A stretch of 33,474 nt of DNA. Origin: Nitrospina sp. Its GTDB lineage: Bacteria; Nitrospinota; Nitrospinia; Nitrospinales; VA-1. Positions within the stretch are counted from its first letter, which is position 1, and each line of letters opens with the position of its first letter. The stretch lies in contig JABIYR010000096.1 of the NCBI GenBank assembly GCA_018702695.1, forward strand, positions 1 to 33,474, read 5' to 3'. Both the position numbers and the translations under genes were made by a program. The notes beneath the pieces are model-generated. The model worked only from the letters and a program-made list of their open reading frames with translations. It was not told the DNA's origin and made no database searches. Below are positions 8,069-16,773 of the stretch, one piece after another.

Positions 8069-8148
8069 TTAGCCTTTAAAAATTAAGGTTGAGCGATTTT
8101 AAAACAAGTAGAGCATAAATAAATCTTACTCAGGGAACATACTGGATT

Positions 8149-8754
8149 ATGAAAACTGTATTGCGCATCGCGCTTTTTATGGCTGTTTTTTTGATGTTGA
8201 CCACGATCAGCGTAGGGGCGGAGACTTTTTCAAAAAGGTTTGAAAAAGGGAGCTCTGATTTTGGTGCTCAGTTGGGGTGGGGCTGGACAGCCGATATTCC
8301 TCCGGGGCCAAATCGTACCGACCTGGGTTTTTTATATTTCTTCCCCAACTGGCAACATAATATAACGGGTTTGATCGGGGGCGATTCTTGGTACAAAGGG
8401 TCTCTGTTTTATCATATGGAAGCCGGAGTGGCCTTTGCAGACCGAGATGATAAATTCCTCCTCGGGTGGTCGCCGTTGATGGTTCAATACAAGTTTTTGA
8501 GCCCCAAAAGAAGATGGGCGCCGAATGTTTTATTGGGTACAGGTTTTTCAATGACGAACTGGAAAGATGTTGCCGAGCGCGAATTGGGTAGCGAGTTCCA
8601 GTTCCTGCTTCATGCCGGGGCTGGATTAGAATATTTCAAGAAAGATGGAGCCTACTCCATCAATTACCGATTGTTCCATGTTTCCAATGCCGGAATGCAA
8701 TTTCCAAATATCGGGCTCAACGCTCATATGTTCACTCTGGGGATGCGCTTCTAA
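8149..8754 (+). CDS. Acyloxyacyl hydrolase, PagL-like lipid A 3-O-deacylase
   Basis: This 201-residue protein is predicted to be an outer-membrane beta-barrel. It has a signal peptide (about 1-25, ending VGAE), alternating beta strands, and a C-terminal aromatic residue (MRF end) as in most outer-membrane barrels. Near the end, FHVSNAGM matches the PagL active-site motif, with His177 and Ser179 as the likely catalytic pair. It is followed by PNIGLNAHMFTLG, which also fits PagL. PagL removes the 3-O acyl chain of lipid A, which changes outer-membrane permeability and immune recognition in pathogens. It sits just upstream of the RND exporter on the same strand (about 120-base gap), so both may serve outer-membrane lipid homeostasis. 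Confidence 0.85.
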   Translation: MKTVLRIALFMAVFLMLTTISVGAETFSKRFEKGSSDFGAQLGWGWTADIPPGPNRTDLGFLYFFPNWQHNITGLIGGDSWYKGSLFYHMEAGVAFADRDDKFLLGWSPLMVQYKFLSPKRRWAPNVLLGTGFSMTNWKDVAERELGSEFQFLLHAGAGLEYFKKDGAYSINYRLFHVSNAGMQFPNIGLNAHMFTLGMRF

Positions 8755-8894
8755 CGAAGCGCTGGCAATGGGCGCAAGCGCATCCGTCAGCCCCTTTCTC
8801 ACCAGCATAAATTATTACCTTTCCGAGACGCGGAATATAAAAAAGATTTTCACGTGCTCATTGCATCCCACGCTTGTGGGTTGAAAGAACTTCC

Positions 8895-11615
8895 ATGCCT
8901 TCTTCACCGGATCGTGGCATCCTCAATCGCTTCTTTTATACCATTGAACATTTTGCTTACCGGCACTCACTGACGGTTATCGCCCTATCCTTGATTTTAG
9001 CGGTTCTTTCGGTTTGGGTGACTGCAGAAAAACTCACCTTTAAAACCGGACGCGGTGATTTGGTAGCCAAGGGCCTGCCTTATGTGGAGCAATATGAAAG
9101 TTATCGCGGTCAATTTGAAGACCTCGAAGGCATGGTGGTCGTGGTGGAAGGGAAAACACCGACAGACATGGCAGGTTTCGCCGAAGTTCTGGCAGAAAAG
9201 CTAAAAGCTCAGTCGCATCTATTTTCTCAAGTCGTTTATAAAATTGATACCCGTTATTTCCGCTCCCGCTTTCTGCTTTATCTTGATCAAAAAGAACTGC
9301 AATCGCTGGCTCAAAAACTCATGGATCACCAAGGGTTTTTGGAGAGGGTGAACAATGCGCCCGGTCTGCACACGCTGTTGTCTCATATCAATGCTGAAAT
9401 CAGCTCAGGAATGGTTGATTCCTTGATGAGCGATTTTCTCGGTGCGGACGACGACGAAGAGACTGATGCAGGAGACCTCAGCTTGCTCATTCGTCTGTTG
9501 GAAGAAATGACCCTGCATTTAAATGGAGACACTCATTATCGTTCACCGTGGAAGGCGTTGTTTGCAGGCGGTTCAGACTCTCTACAAGAAAAAGGTTATA
9601 TGGTCTCAGAAAATGAAGACCTGCTTTTCCTGCTGATAGTGCCCAACGACGACGAAACCAGCTTCACGGGTTATAAAGATGCGGTGGACTTGGCCCGTAA
9701 GGTCATCGCCGAAACCCGGCAAGACTTCCCCGGTGTCACGGTGGGGCTGACGGGGGAAGACGTGATATCCAGCGATGAAATGTTGACCACTCAGGCAGAT
9801 GTTGAAACCGCATCGAAAATTGCTTTAATCGGTGTGGCGTTACTGTTCAGCATCGCTTTCCGAGGCGTTGTCAAACCGCTGTTGGCGGTGTTCTGCCTCC
9901 TGCTGGCATTGTGCTGGACGATGGGTTTCACCACCTTGACCGTGGGTCATCTGAATATTCTTTCGGTGGTGTTCACGACGATTTTGATCGGGTTGGGCAT
10001 TGATTTTGGCATCCATATTCTCGAACGCTATAAAGAAGAGCGACAAAGCGGCAATGAAATTTTGCCCGCATTGCAAAAAACCGTTCAGGGAACAGGGCGA
10101 GGCAATTTTTCCGGTGCTATCACCACCGCGATGGCATTCGGAGCGATGGTGCTGACCGACTTCATCGGTATCGTGGAATTAGGGTGGATCGCCGGATGGG
10201 GAATTCTCTTTTGCATGGTCGCCATGCTGTTAGTGCTTCCAGCTCTGATTACGCTGGAAGAAAAATGGCGTAAGCCTCAATACGCAGCGGAAAAAACTGC
10301 TAGCACCCAGCAAAGAGGGTGGGTGGATAAACTGTTTGACCATTATTACCTCATCATAGGATTGTGTACTGTTCTCGTTCTCATCGCCTCCCTGTCATTA
10401 AAAGACCTGCGTTTTGACTATAACCTGCTCAACCTGCAAGCCAAAGGCACTGAGGCGGTTCAATATGAAATGAAAATTTTAACAAGTGCCGGACGTTCTG
10501 CCTGGTCTGCGGCGATGCTGGCCGATTCTCTGGAAGCGGTGCATGAAAAAGAACTTCAATTGAAGGCTTTGCCAACAGTTGCCAAGCTAGAAAGCATCGC
10601 TAGGGTGATTCCAGAACACCAGACTGAAAAGCTTGAAATGATTAAAGAAGACCTCGCGCCCATTTTAAGCGAGTTAGAGGTAGAGCCGGAGGATGTTGCA
10701 TTTTCTTGGCAAAATTTAAACAAAACTCTCAAACGCATTCAGTTCAAACTTCAGGGTCGCGCTGAAGAGGGGGATGAACTCGATCAGGTGCAAATCGCTG
10801 GCAAACGTCTGCGAGAATTTCAGCAACAAAATAAAAAGGTAGAACCCGAGCTAGCCGAAAAAAGATTGCGTGATTTTTCTGAATTATTGTTCACCGATTA
10901 TCGTAACCTCATGGAGGAACTCAAAGCCAATGCCGAGCCTCAGCCTGTGCGGCTCGATGAGATTCCACAAAGTTTGAGAAAACGATACATCTCGCAAAAA
11001 GGGAACTATGTCATCAATATCTTTCCCAGTATTGATATCTGGGATCAGGACGAACGCCAGAAATATTTAAACGATCTGCGTTCGGTGGACCCGCAGGTTA
11101 CTGGCACAGCCGTGCATATGTTTGAGTCCACCCGACTGATGACAGAGGGGTATGTCAACGGCGGGCTTTACGCTATGACTGCGATTATCATTTATATATT
11201 TTTCCTGTTCCGCAATCCGCTGACGGTTTTTTTCGTTCTGCTTCCGGTGCTGGCGGGGTCAATCTGGACGGTGGGAGTGATGGAACTGATTGGGCTGAAA
11301 CTGAATATGGCGAATTTGGTCATCCTGCCACTCATTTTAGGAGTTGGTGTGGTCAACGGCATTCATATCACTCACCGCTACCGCGAGGAAGAAGACAAAC
11401 ACTCCAGCGTTCTAGGTAAAAGCACCGGTCAAGCTGTCCTGCTCAGTTCGCTGACTACCATGATTGGTTTCGGCAGTCTGATGGTTGCCGACCACAGCGG
11501 AGTTTACAGCCTAGGCATGGTGCTCACTCTTGGCGTGTTCAATTGCCTCATCGCTTCAATCACCTTCCTGCCCGCCCTACTAAAACTCAGCGCTGATAAA
11601 GGTTGGAAAGTCTAA
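8895..11615 (+). CDS. RND/MMPL-family transporter, HpnN-like
   Basis: This is a large inner-membrane exporter of the RND superfamily. The track starts at a TTG (8874); I prefer the ATG at 8895, giving 906 residues. One N-terminal membrane helix (about 25-45) is followed by a large periplasmic domain with coiled segments. A first block of helices (about 310-450) contains the family motif VFTTILIGLGIDFGIHILERY and DFIGIVELGWIAGWG. A second periplasmic domain precedes a second helix block (from about 770) with a similar LILGVGVVNGIHITHRY repeat. The two-fold layout and the DFGxxELG motif resemble HpnN, which moves hopanoids to the outer membrane. Known HpnN sits in hopanoid clusters; none is visible here, so the cargo (hopanoid or another lipid) is uncertain. 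Confidence 0.85.
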   Translation: MPSSPDRGILNRFFYTIEHFAYRHSLTVIALSLILAVLSVWVTAEKLTFKTGRGDLVAKGLPYVEQYESYRGQFEDLEGMVVVVEGKTPTDMAGFAEVLAEKLKAQSHLFSQVVYKIDTRYFRSRFLLYLDQKELQSLAQKLMDHQGFLERVNNAPGLHTLLSHINAEISSGMVDSLMSDFLGADDDEETDAGDLSLLIRLLEEMTLHLNGDTHYRSPWKALFAGGSDSLQEKGYMVSENEDLLFLLIVPNDDETSFTGYKDAVDLARKVIAETRQDFPGVTVGLTGEDVISSDEMLTTQADVETASKIALIGVALLFSIAFRGVVKPLLAVFCLLLALCWTMGFTTLTVGHLNILSVVFTTILIGLGIDFGIHILERYKEERQSGNEILPALQKTVQGTGRGNFSGAITTAMAFGAMVLTDFIGIVELGWIAGWGILFCMVAMLLVLPALITLEEKWRKPQYAAEKTASTQQRGWVDKLFDHYYLIIGLCTVLVLIASLSLKDLRFDYNLLNLQAKGTEAVQYEMKILTSAGRSAWSAAMLADSLEAVHEKELQLKALPTVAKLESIARVIPEHQTEKLEMIKEDLAPILSELEVEPEDVAFSWQNLNKTLKRIQFKLQGRAEEGDELDQVQIAGKRLREFQQQNKKVEPELAEKRLRDFSELLFTDYRNLMEELKANAEPQPVRLDEIPQSLRKRYISQKGNYVINIFPSIDIWDQDERQKYLNDLRSVDPQVTGTAVHMFESTRLMTEGYVNGGLYAMTAIIIYIFFLFRNPLTVFFVLLPVLAGSIWTVGVMELIGLKLNMANLVILPLILGVGVVNGIHITHRYREEEDKHSSVLGKSTGQAVLLSSLTTMIGFGSLMVADHSGVYSLGMVLTLGVFNCLIASITFLPALLKLSADKGWKV

Positions 11616-11680
11616 ACGGCGAGCCGCCGGGGCCAATAGCCCATCAGTGTATCTGGATGGCAAAGAATTCTCCTGGCTTA

Positions 11681-11754
11681 AAATTCCCCCTGAAAGGGGA
11701 GCTTATATTGGGTTAAGACTTGTTCTCTCCTTTGCAAAGAGAGTCGGGGTGATT
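11681..11754. repeat. Possible MITE-like or degenerate intergenic repeat
   Basis: The segment starts AAATTCCCC and ends CGGGGTGATT, which are imperfect inverted ends. Inside are two hairpins, CCCC-TGAAA-GGGG and CTCT-C-CTTTG/CAAAG-AGAG. This pattern resembles small palindromic intergenic repeats scattered in many bacterial genomes. Only one copy is in the window, so its repeat status is an inference. A CCCCTTTGAAGGGG palindrome at 19173-19186 may be a related fragment. Confidence 0.4.
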
Positions 11755-11889
11755 GACATATCGGGTTTTGTTGAGGCTCCCATCACAACTTTAGGGTGGT
11801 AATCTAGCAACCCCTTCTCTATGTCTGGGATTGTTGTGACTAGTCGGAATTCTAACTGTCTTAAAAAAGGTTTTTCAGCAACTTGGGTG

Positions 11890-11898
11890 TGTTAAAAT
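11890..11898 (+). promoter_or_regulatory. Possible extended -10 element for dapF
   Basis: TG-T-TAAAAT fits an extended -10. Transcription would start near 11905, which would leave almost no leader for the ATG at 11915 but about 88 bases for the preferred dapF start at 11993. No -35 is convincing. Confidence 0.35.
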
Positions 11899-11992
11899 CG
11901 GGCACTATGTCAGAATGTCGGAGGCTAAAATCTTTCGAGGTTATTTGGCATCTTATAAGGAAATCAATTTTATTGTTAATAAAGGGTTAGGA

Positions 11993-12808
11993 ATGACGAT
12001 TCGGTTTACGAAAATGAGTGGGAGCGGCAACGATTTCATTGTCATTGATAATCGCGTGCCAGTGATGGATGACGATAAAAAGCGCGATTTTGTTCGGCGT
12101 GTTTGTGATCGTAAGATGTCTGTGGGTGCGGATGGAGTGATCTTTGTGGAGAACTCGGAGCGTGCTGACATCAAATGGGATTTTTATAATGACGATGGTT
12201 CCTCAGCCGAAATGTGTGGCAACGGAGGTCGTTGTTTGGCGCGTTATGCGGTGGAAAATAAAATGGCTCCGACCTCGATGACGTTGGAAACGCTGGCGGG
12301 TATCATCGGCGCGGAGGTGAAGGGCGATATTGTGAAAATCAAACTCACAACCCCTGAAAATTTACGTCAGGATATTGCGGTGGACTTGAATGGAGCGTCA
12401 TTTCAAGTAGACAGCCTTAATACGGGTGTGCCGCATGCCATTGTTTATGCGGACAATGTTGAGGATGTGAATGTGAAGGAGGCAGGGAACGGCATTCGTT
12501 TTCACTCAGCCTTCGCTCCAGCCGGAACGAATGTGAATTTTGTGCAAAAAGTTGGTGAGAGTGCGCTGAAAATTCGTACTTATGAACGGGGTGTTGAAGA
12601 CGAAACCCTAGCCTGTGGAACGGGCGTGGTGGCCTCGGCACTATTGTCGACATTGAAAAATAAGGTACAACCTCCGGTTGCGGTTGAGACTCAGGGCGGA
12701 GATATTTTGAAAGTAGATTTTGACTTGAGCTCAGGGCTGGAAAGCGCGGTGGTGTATTTAGAAGGCCCCGCACGCATTGCCTTTGAAGGCACGTTGGTAG
12801 AATATTAA
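11993..12808 (+). CDS. dapF: Diaminopimelate epimerase
   Basis: DapF converts LL- to meso-diaminopimelate for lysine and peptidoglycan. The track ORF starts at 11915, but the family begins MxxxFxKMxGxGNDF, which fits the ATG at 11993. That gives 271 residues (E. coli DapF has 274) and a ribosome binding site AAAGGGTTAGGA. Both catalytic cysteines are present: C75 in EMCGNGGRC and C208 in LACGTG. The gene leads a plus-strand run dapF-dapA-dapB; the gap to dapA is 24 bases, so they are very likely one operon. Clustering of three lysine/DAP genes is common but differs from the dispersed E. coli arrangement. Confidence 0.96.
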   Translation: MTIRFTKMSGSGNDFIVIDNRVPVMDDDKKRDFVRRVCDRKMSVGADGVIFVENSERADIKWDFYNDDGSSAEMCGNGGRCLARYAVENKMAPTSMTLETLAGIIGAEVKGDIVKIKLTTPENLRQDIAVDLNGASFQVDSLNTGVPHAIVYADNVEDVNVKEAGNGIRFHSAFAPAGTNVNFVQKVGESALKIRTYERGVEDETLACGTGVVASALLSTLKNKVQPPVAVETQGGDILKVDFDLSSGLESAVVYLEGPARIAFEGTLVEY

Positions 12809-12832
12809 CCGGTTAATTGGAAAGAAAAACCC

Positions 12833-13705
12833 ATGTTTGAAGGATCGTATGTTGCCATTGTAACTCCGTTTAAAAACGGAAAAGTGGATGCCCCGGCTTT
12901 GCGCCAATTGATCGAGTTTCATATTGAAAATGGAACGGACGGAATTGTTCCCTGTGGGACGACGGGCGAGTCGGCCACTTTGAACCATGCTGAGCATGAA
13001 GAGGTGATTCGCATCGCGGTTGAAACGTGTAAAGGGCGTATTCCTGTTTTAGCGGGCACGGGGTCGAACGCCACACACGAAGCGGTCGAGTTGACTCAGC
13101 GGGCTCAGAAAATTGGTGCCGATGGGGCTTTGTTGATCACCCCTTATTATAACAAGCCGACGCAGGAGGGGTTGTTCCTGCATTTTTCGACGGTGGCGAA
13201 AGAGACCGATTTGCCAATTGTTCTTTATAATGTTCCCAGTCGCACCTCTATCAATATGGAACCGAGTACGGTAGCGCGTTTGAGTGTAGTCAAGAATATT
13301 GTTGGCATTAAAGAGGCTTCGGGTTCTCTGGTGCAGGTCAGTGAAATCATTGCTTCATGTGGGCCAGATTTTTCTGTGATCTCTGGCGAAGATGCCTTGA
13401 CATGGCCGATCCTTGCTATCGGTGGCAAAGGGGCCATCTCGGTGACGGCCAATTTGGTGCCTGATAAATGTGCCAAACTATATCAGGCGGCTCGCGCTGG
13501 AGATGTGCAAACCGCCAAGGCTATACACTATGAGTTGTTGAAACTGAGCGATATCCTATTTGTCGAGACCAACCCGATTCCGGTTAAAGCCGCCTTGGTG
13601 TTGATGGGCCGAATCGAGAATGAATTTCGTCCGCCTTTGTGCCCGCCAACGCAGGAACATTTGGTGCAATTGCAAGCGGTGCTCGAAGCTTATTCGTTGG
13701 TGTGA
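12833..13705 (+). CDS. dapA: 4-hydroxy-tetrahydrodipicolinate synthase
   Basis: DapA condenses pyruvate with aspartate semialdehyde in the first committed step toward diaminopimelate and lysine. The protein has 290 residues, the normal length. The Schiff-base lysine is K160 in VGIKEASG, and the proton-relay tyrosine is Y132 in LYNVPSRT. The CGTTGES substrate-binding loop (about 41-47) and the GADGALLITPYYNKP strand are intact. The ATG at 12833 begins at the conserved MFEGSYVAIVTPF. It is the middle gene of the dapF-dapA-dapB run; the gap to dapB is 72 bases. Confidence 0.97.
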   Translation: MFEGSYVAIVTPFKNGKVDAPALRQLIEFHIENGTDGIVPCGTTGESATLNHAEHEEVIRIAVETCKGRIPVLAGTGSNATHEAVELTQRAQKIGADGALLITPYYNKPTQEGLFLHFSTVAKETDLPIVLYNVPSRTSINMEPSTVARLSVVKNIVGIKEASGSLVQVSEIIASCGPDFSVISGEDALTWPILAIGGKGAISVTANLVPDKCAKLYQAARAGDVQTAKAIHYELLKLSDILFVETNPIPVKAALVLMGRIENEFRPPLCPPTQEHLVQLQAVLEAYSLV

Positions 13706-13777
13706 TTGGCTCTTTGCCGATCAAAAATAATGATTGTTAATTAATTCCAGCATTGGGCTGATAGAGGAGAGAATACA

Positions 13778-14578
13778 TTGAGCAAGATTCTTGTAATAGG
13801 GATAGCCGGACGCATGGGAAAGACCATTGCCGAGTGCATTGAAGATATGGAAGGCGTGGAACTGGGCGGAGGCACGGAACAGTCTGGAAGCCCGAACTTA
13901 GGGAAAGATATTGGTCATGTTGCAGGGATTGATGAAAAAGGGGTCAAGGTCTCGGATGATCTGGGTACAGCACTTGCGAACTGTGATGTGGTGATCGACT
14001 TCACCACACCTGAGTCGAGCTTGCAAACCTTGCAGGTCTGCGCCGAAAAGGGCAAGGCGGTGGTGGTGGGAACCACAGGATTTTCTCCTGAGCAACGCCA
14101 GCAGATCGATGAAATCAGTAAAAAAATTCCTTGTGTGGTGGCTCCCAATATGAGTATCGGGGTTAATGTATTATTTAAATTGGTTGCCGATGCGGCCCGC
14201 GTGTTGGGCGATGCCTACGATGTAGAAATTGTCGAAGCGCATCACAAGTTTAAAAAAGATGCCCCCAGCGGTACGGCGGTGCGTATCTCAGAAATTGTTG
14301 CCGACTCATTGGGGCGCGACCTTGAAGAGGTTGGGGTCTATGGCAGAAAAGGCATTGCAGTGCGGACTCCGAAAGAAATCGGCATTCACACTGTGCGAGC
14401 CGGGGACATCATCGGCGAGCATCGAGTTTTGTTCGGAGGGATGGGAGAAAACTTTGAAGTTTTTCACCGCGCTCAAAGCCGGGAAACGTTTGCTCGTGGC
14501 TCTATTCGGGCGGCACAATGGATTTTAGGCCAACCCAATGGCATCTATGATATGCAGGATGTTCTGGGTTTGCGCTGA
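13778..14578 (+). CDS. dapB: 4-hydroxy-tetrahydrodipicolinate reductase
   Basis: DapB reduces the DapA product with NAD(P)H. The protein has 266 residues. The dinucleotide-binding loop GIAGRMG is at 8-14. The signature EAHHKFKKDAPSGTA (about 153-167) carries the catalytic His (155) and Lys (159). VGTTGFS and APNMSIGVNV are typical. The start codon is TTG at 13778, supported by a strong GAGGAGAG ribosome binding site and by the immediate start of the Rossmann strand. It is followed after only 13 bases by the molybdoenzyme gene, so the operon probably extends beyond lysine synthesis. Confidence 0.96.
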   Translation: MSKILVIGIAGRMGKTIAECIEDMEGVELGGGTEQSGSPNLGKDIGHVAGIDEKGVKVSDDLGTALANCDVVIDFTTPESSLQTLQVCAEKGKAVVVGTTGFSPEQRQQIDEISKKIPCVVAPNMSIGVNVLFKLVADAARVLGDAYDVEIVEAHHKFKKDAPSGTAVRISEIVADSLGRDLEEVGVYGRKGIAVRTPKEIGIHTVRAGDIIGEHRVLFGGMGENFEVFHRAQSRETFARGSIRAAQWILGQPNGIYDMQDVLGLR

Positions 14579-14591
14579 TTAGAGGGCAGGT

Positions 14592-15362
14592 ATGGACACA
14601 CCATTGAAATCGGATCGTAGAAATTTTCTGAAAATATTTTCTCTGGCGGCCTTATCGGCTTTGGTGCCGAAAAAAGCCGCAAGTGCGGTAGATTTTCGTA
14701 ACGACAAAAACATCCCCAAACAATATATTCAAAACCGAGACAACCCTGACTTTCATATTCGCAGTGCCAATCCATTTATGGGGGTGGATATGCAAAGCTG
14801 GGGGTTGGCAATAGGTGGCAGGGTTAAAAACCCCATTGGTTTGGGTTATGAAGACCTGTTCGGTTTGAAAATGCATTCTCAGGTTTCGCGCCTTAAATGT
14901 GTGGAGTGCTGGTCAGCCAAGGCGAAGTGGGAGGGATTCCGGTTTGAAGAACTGGTTAAGAAGGTTCAGCCCGACCCGTCTGCCAAATTTGTCTATATCC
15001 AGTCGGCCGATTCCTATTACGAAAGTTTTGCCTTGGAGGAGTTGCTCCGACCGAGAGTCCTCTTTGTTTTGCGAATGAATGGCCAGTCCTTAAGCCCAGA
15101 TCATGGCTTCCCCTTGCGGTTGATCGCACCCTTCAAGTATGGCTATAAAAATATTAAATACATCACCAGTATCAAGTTTCTTGATACGCGCAAACGCAAT
15201 TATTGGTCGAACAGTGGGCCGTATTCGGTGGATGGAACCATTCAGCCTGGGGTTGACCACCCTTTAGACTTTAATAAAAAACCCTTGCCCATCAACGGGG
15301 GCGAAGTCTTCCACTATTTTGATGAGCGTCCCGGCAACGTCTCAAAGCCTGAGGATGGCTAA
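14592..15362 (+). CDS. Tat-exported molybdopterin oxidoreductase, sulfite oxidase/MsrP-like
   Basis: This 256-residue protein belongs to the sulfite-oxidase fold of molybdenum enzymes. A Tat signal (SDRRNFLKIFSLAAL, twin Arg at 9-10) predicts export of the folded enzyme. LKCVECWSAKAKWEGF matches the MsrP/YedY block around the molybdenum-coordinating cysteine (C103). RLIAPFKYGYKNIKYITSIKF fits the end of the cofactor domain. MsrP reduces methionine sulfoxide in periplasmic proteins and works with the haem membrane protein MsrQ. No msrQ is adjacent, so the electron donor and substrate are unknown. A second cysteine (C106) two residues away is unusual. The ATG follows dapB by 13 bases with an AGAGGGCAGG ribosome binding site. 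Confidence 0.88.
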   Translation: MDTPLKSDRRNFLKIFSLAALSALVPKKAASAVDFRNDKNIPKQYIQNRDNPDFHIRSANPFMGVDMQSWGLAIGGRVKNPIGLGYEDLFGLKMHSQVSRLKCVECWSAKAKWEGFRFEELVKKVQPDPSAKFVYIQSADSYYESFALEELLRPRVLFVLRMNGQSLSPDHGFPLRLIAPFKYGYKNIKYITSIKFLDTRKRNYWSNSGPYSVDGTIQPGVDHPLDFNKKPLPINGGEVFHYFDERPGNVSKPEDG

Positions 15363-15427
15363 CCCGTATTTTGCATCACGATCAATCAAGCCAATACAGA
15401 AATATTACAAGGGTTGGAGTGTTGTCT

Positions 15428-16132
15428 ATGCTGAACCGCTTTGTGTTATTTCTTTTCTTAAATTTCCTGATCTCTTGCGACTCCTACAGTGTTAAACAGA
15501 TTCCGGTAGAGGTCCCTGCCGGTGTCGTTGTCCCGAAAGAGATGGTCTACGTCCCGGCGGGGGAATTTATTATGGGGAGTGACGAGCAACCAGCAACTCA
15601 AGGGAGAAAACTCATCAAGTCGGGTGCTTATCTTATTGATCGTTATGAAATGAGCCACGAAGCCTATAATAAATTTCATCCCGAACATTCTTTTATAACG
15701 AAAAAAGCATTGTGGCCGATGGCGCATGTGAGTTTTTCAGAAGCCGAAGCCTCTTGTCAGGCGCAGGGCAAGCGTTTGCCTACTGAAGCCGAATGGGAGA
15801 AATCGGCGCGTGGAACAGACGGGCGAAAATGGTCGTGGAAAATTTTTGTCGCGCATCCCAATAACGGGTTTTCAGGTTTCATGCCAGAGCCGGTGGATAA
15901 AAGACCTGAATGGGTCAGCCCTTATGGCGTTCACGGCATGGGCCATAATGTCTGGGAATGGGTTGCGGACGATTATAATTTAGCCGGACAGACGCAGGTT
16001 TTCAAAGTGATTCGTGGTGGGGTGTTGCAGACGCATCTGACCATTCAGTTTTCACCCACTTGGTTCCGCAATTGGATGGCCCCAGACACGAAGCTGAACT
16101 TCATTGGTTTTCGTTGCGCTAAAGATGTATGA
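15428..16132 (+). CDS. Lipoprotein with FGE-sulfatase (SUMF1/PvdO) domain
   Basis: The product is 234 residues from the ATG at 15428. The track's TTG at 15371 would place 19 residues before a clear lipoprotein signal, and GGAG sits 8 bases before the ATG. The lipobox is LISC. The FGE-sulfatase/SUMF1 fold covers about residues 35-230: VYVPAGEFIMGSD, then KRLPTEAEWEKSARG, MGHNVWEWVADDY, and the end GFRCAKD. The cysteine pair that binds copper in true formylglycine-generating enzymes is not visible before GFRCA, so sulfatase activation is unlikely. It lies 65 bases after the molybdoenzyme and is probably cotranscribed. A binding or scaffold role at the periplasmic face is inferred. Confidence 0.85.
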   Translation: MLNRFVLFLFLNFLISCDSYSVKQIPVEVPAGVVVPKEMVYVPAGEFIMGSDEQPATQGRKLIKSGAYLIDRYEMSHEAYNKFHPEHSFITKKALWPMAHVSFSEAEASCQAQGKRLPTEAEWEKSARGTDGRKWSWKIFVAHPNNGFSGFMPEPVDKRPEWVSPYGVHGMGHNVWEWVADDYNLAGQTQVFKVIRGGVLQTHLTIQFSPTWFRNWMAPDTKLNFIGFRCAKDV

Positions 16133-16170
16133 GGGCTTGAAGCGTTGTGAAGAGAAGCGGTTTGTGGAAA

Positions 16171-16647
16171 TTAAAAATCGCCCCGTAGGTGCTCGGCAAT
16201 TTCTTTTGCCGCTGTATTAAACAGGTCTTGTTCTGAGCCGCCGGTGATTCCTCCCGCAACCCAAGAATCGACTTCCCACGCGCCGACCATCTCATCTTGA
16301 TCATAGAGGGCCACTTTGATTCGCATTGTCCCTTTTGCGGAATCGACCATACCTAGGGTTGCGATTCGTGCCATTCGGTTGCCTTCCTCAAACTCCATCA
16401 CCTTATATTTTAAGTGATAGCGGGCATTTTTCCCGGCCAGAACATACCCCGTATAGTGGAGTTGTTCTTCAATAGCCCCCTGCACTTTAGAACCCGCATC
16501 CATGAGGCGGAAATCCTTGGCTGTCATATCTACTATGGTGATCGTATTTTCGGTGTTGCTCCACCGTTTTTTTGTAATGGAATCCACCCCCGAACAGGCT
16601 GGGAGAGCGATTAACAAAACGACCAGAATTTTAAATACCCGATTCAT
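16171..16647 (-). CDS. Lipoprotein, DUF4410-like
   Basis: This 158-residue protein has a lipoprotein signal ending in ALPAC (lipid-modified Cys at about residue 18). The mature part alternates short strands and helices (ENTITIVDMTAKDFRLMD, then an ARYHLKYKVMEFEEGNR strand). A C-terminal segment with GGITGGSEQDLFNTAAKEIAEHL follows. This is the pattern of DUF4410-type lipoproteins of unknown function; the assignment is from memory of the pattern only. It is convergent with the FGE-fold lipoprotein gene (38-base gap) and has its own promoter at 16680-16709. The ribosome binding site is GGGGA seven bases before the ATG. Confidence 0.75.
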   Translation of the reverse strand: MNRVFKILVVLLIALPACSGVDSITKKRWSNTENTITIVDMTAKDFRLMDAGSKVQGAIEEQLHYTGYVLAGKNARYHLKYKVMEFEEGNRMARIATLGMVDSAKGTMRIKVALYDQDEMVGAWEVDSWVAGGITGGSEQDLFNTAAKEIAEHLRGDF

Positions 16648-16679
16648 GCTTGTTCCCCGAATGAAATTAACCTTCCTTC

Positions 16680-16709
16680 ATTCTAGCAAATAAAGTTTCT
16701 AAAGTTCAA
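16680..16709 (-). promoter_or_regulatory. Sigma-70-type promoter for the DUF4410-like lipoprotein gene
   Basis: On the minus strand -35 TTGAAC (16709-16704) is followed after 18 bases by -10 TAGAAT (16685-16680), with TGC directly before the -10 (extended -10). It lies about 35-60 bases upstream of the ATG at 16647. Confidence 0.6.
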
Positions 16710-16773
16710 TGGCTTATCTATCTAGATGGACCTTCCTCAATACTCATTTGAGCCCTAATATGGAAGGGATGGT

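Larger units (their letters stand above)
11616..11992. other. Intergenic region upstream of dapF
   Basis: This stretch of about 377 bases (using the short dapF start) holds no convincing gene. It contains a MITE-like degenerate inverted repeat (11681-11754), listed separately, and several GT-rich, otherwise featureless segments. A possible extended -10 element lies at 11890. The in-frame extension of dapF to 11915 is probably untranslated leader. Confidence 0.5.

Noticed and set aside
11915-11992. 26-residue N-terminal extension of DapF
   Set aside because: The family starts at the MTIRFTKMSGSGNDF block, which has its own ribosome binding site at 11993.
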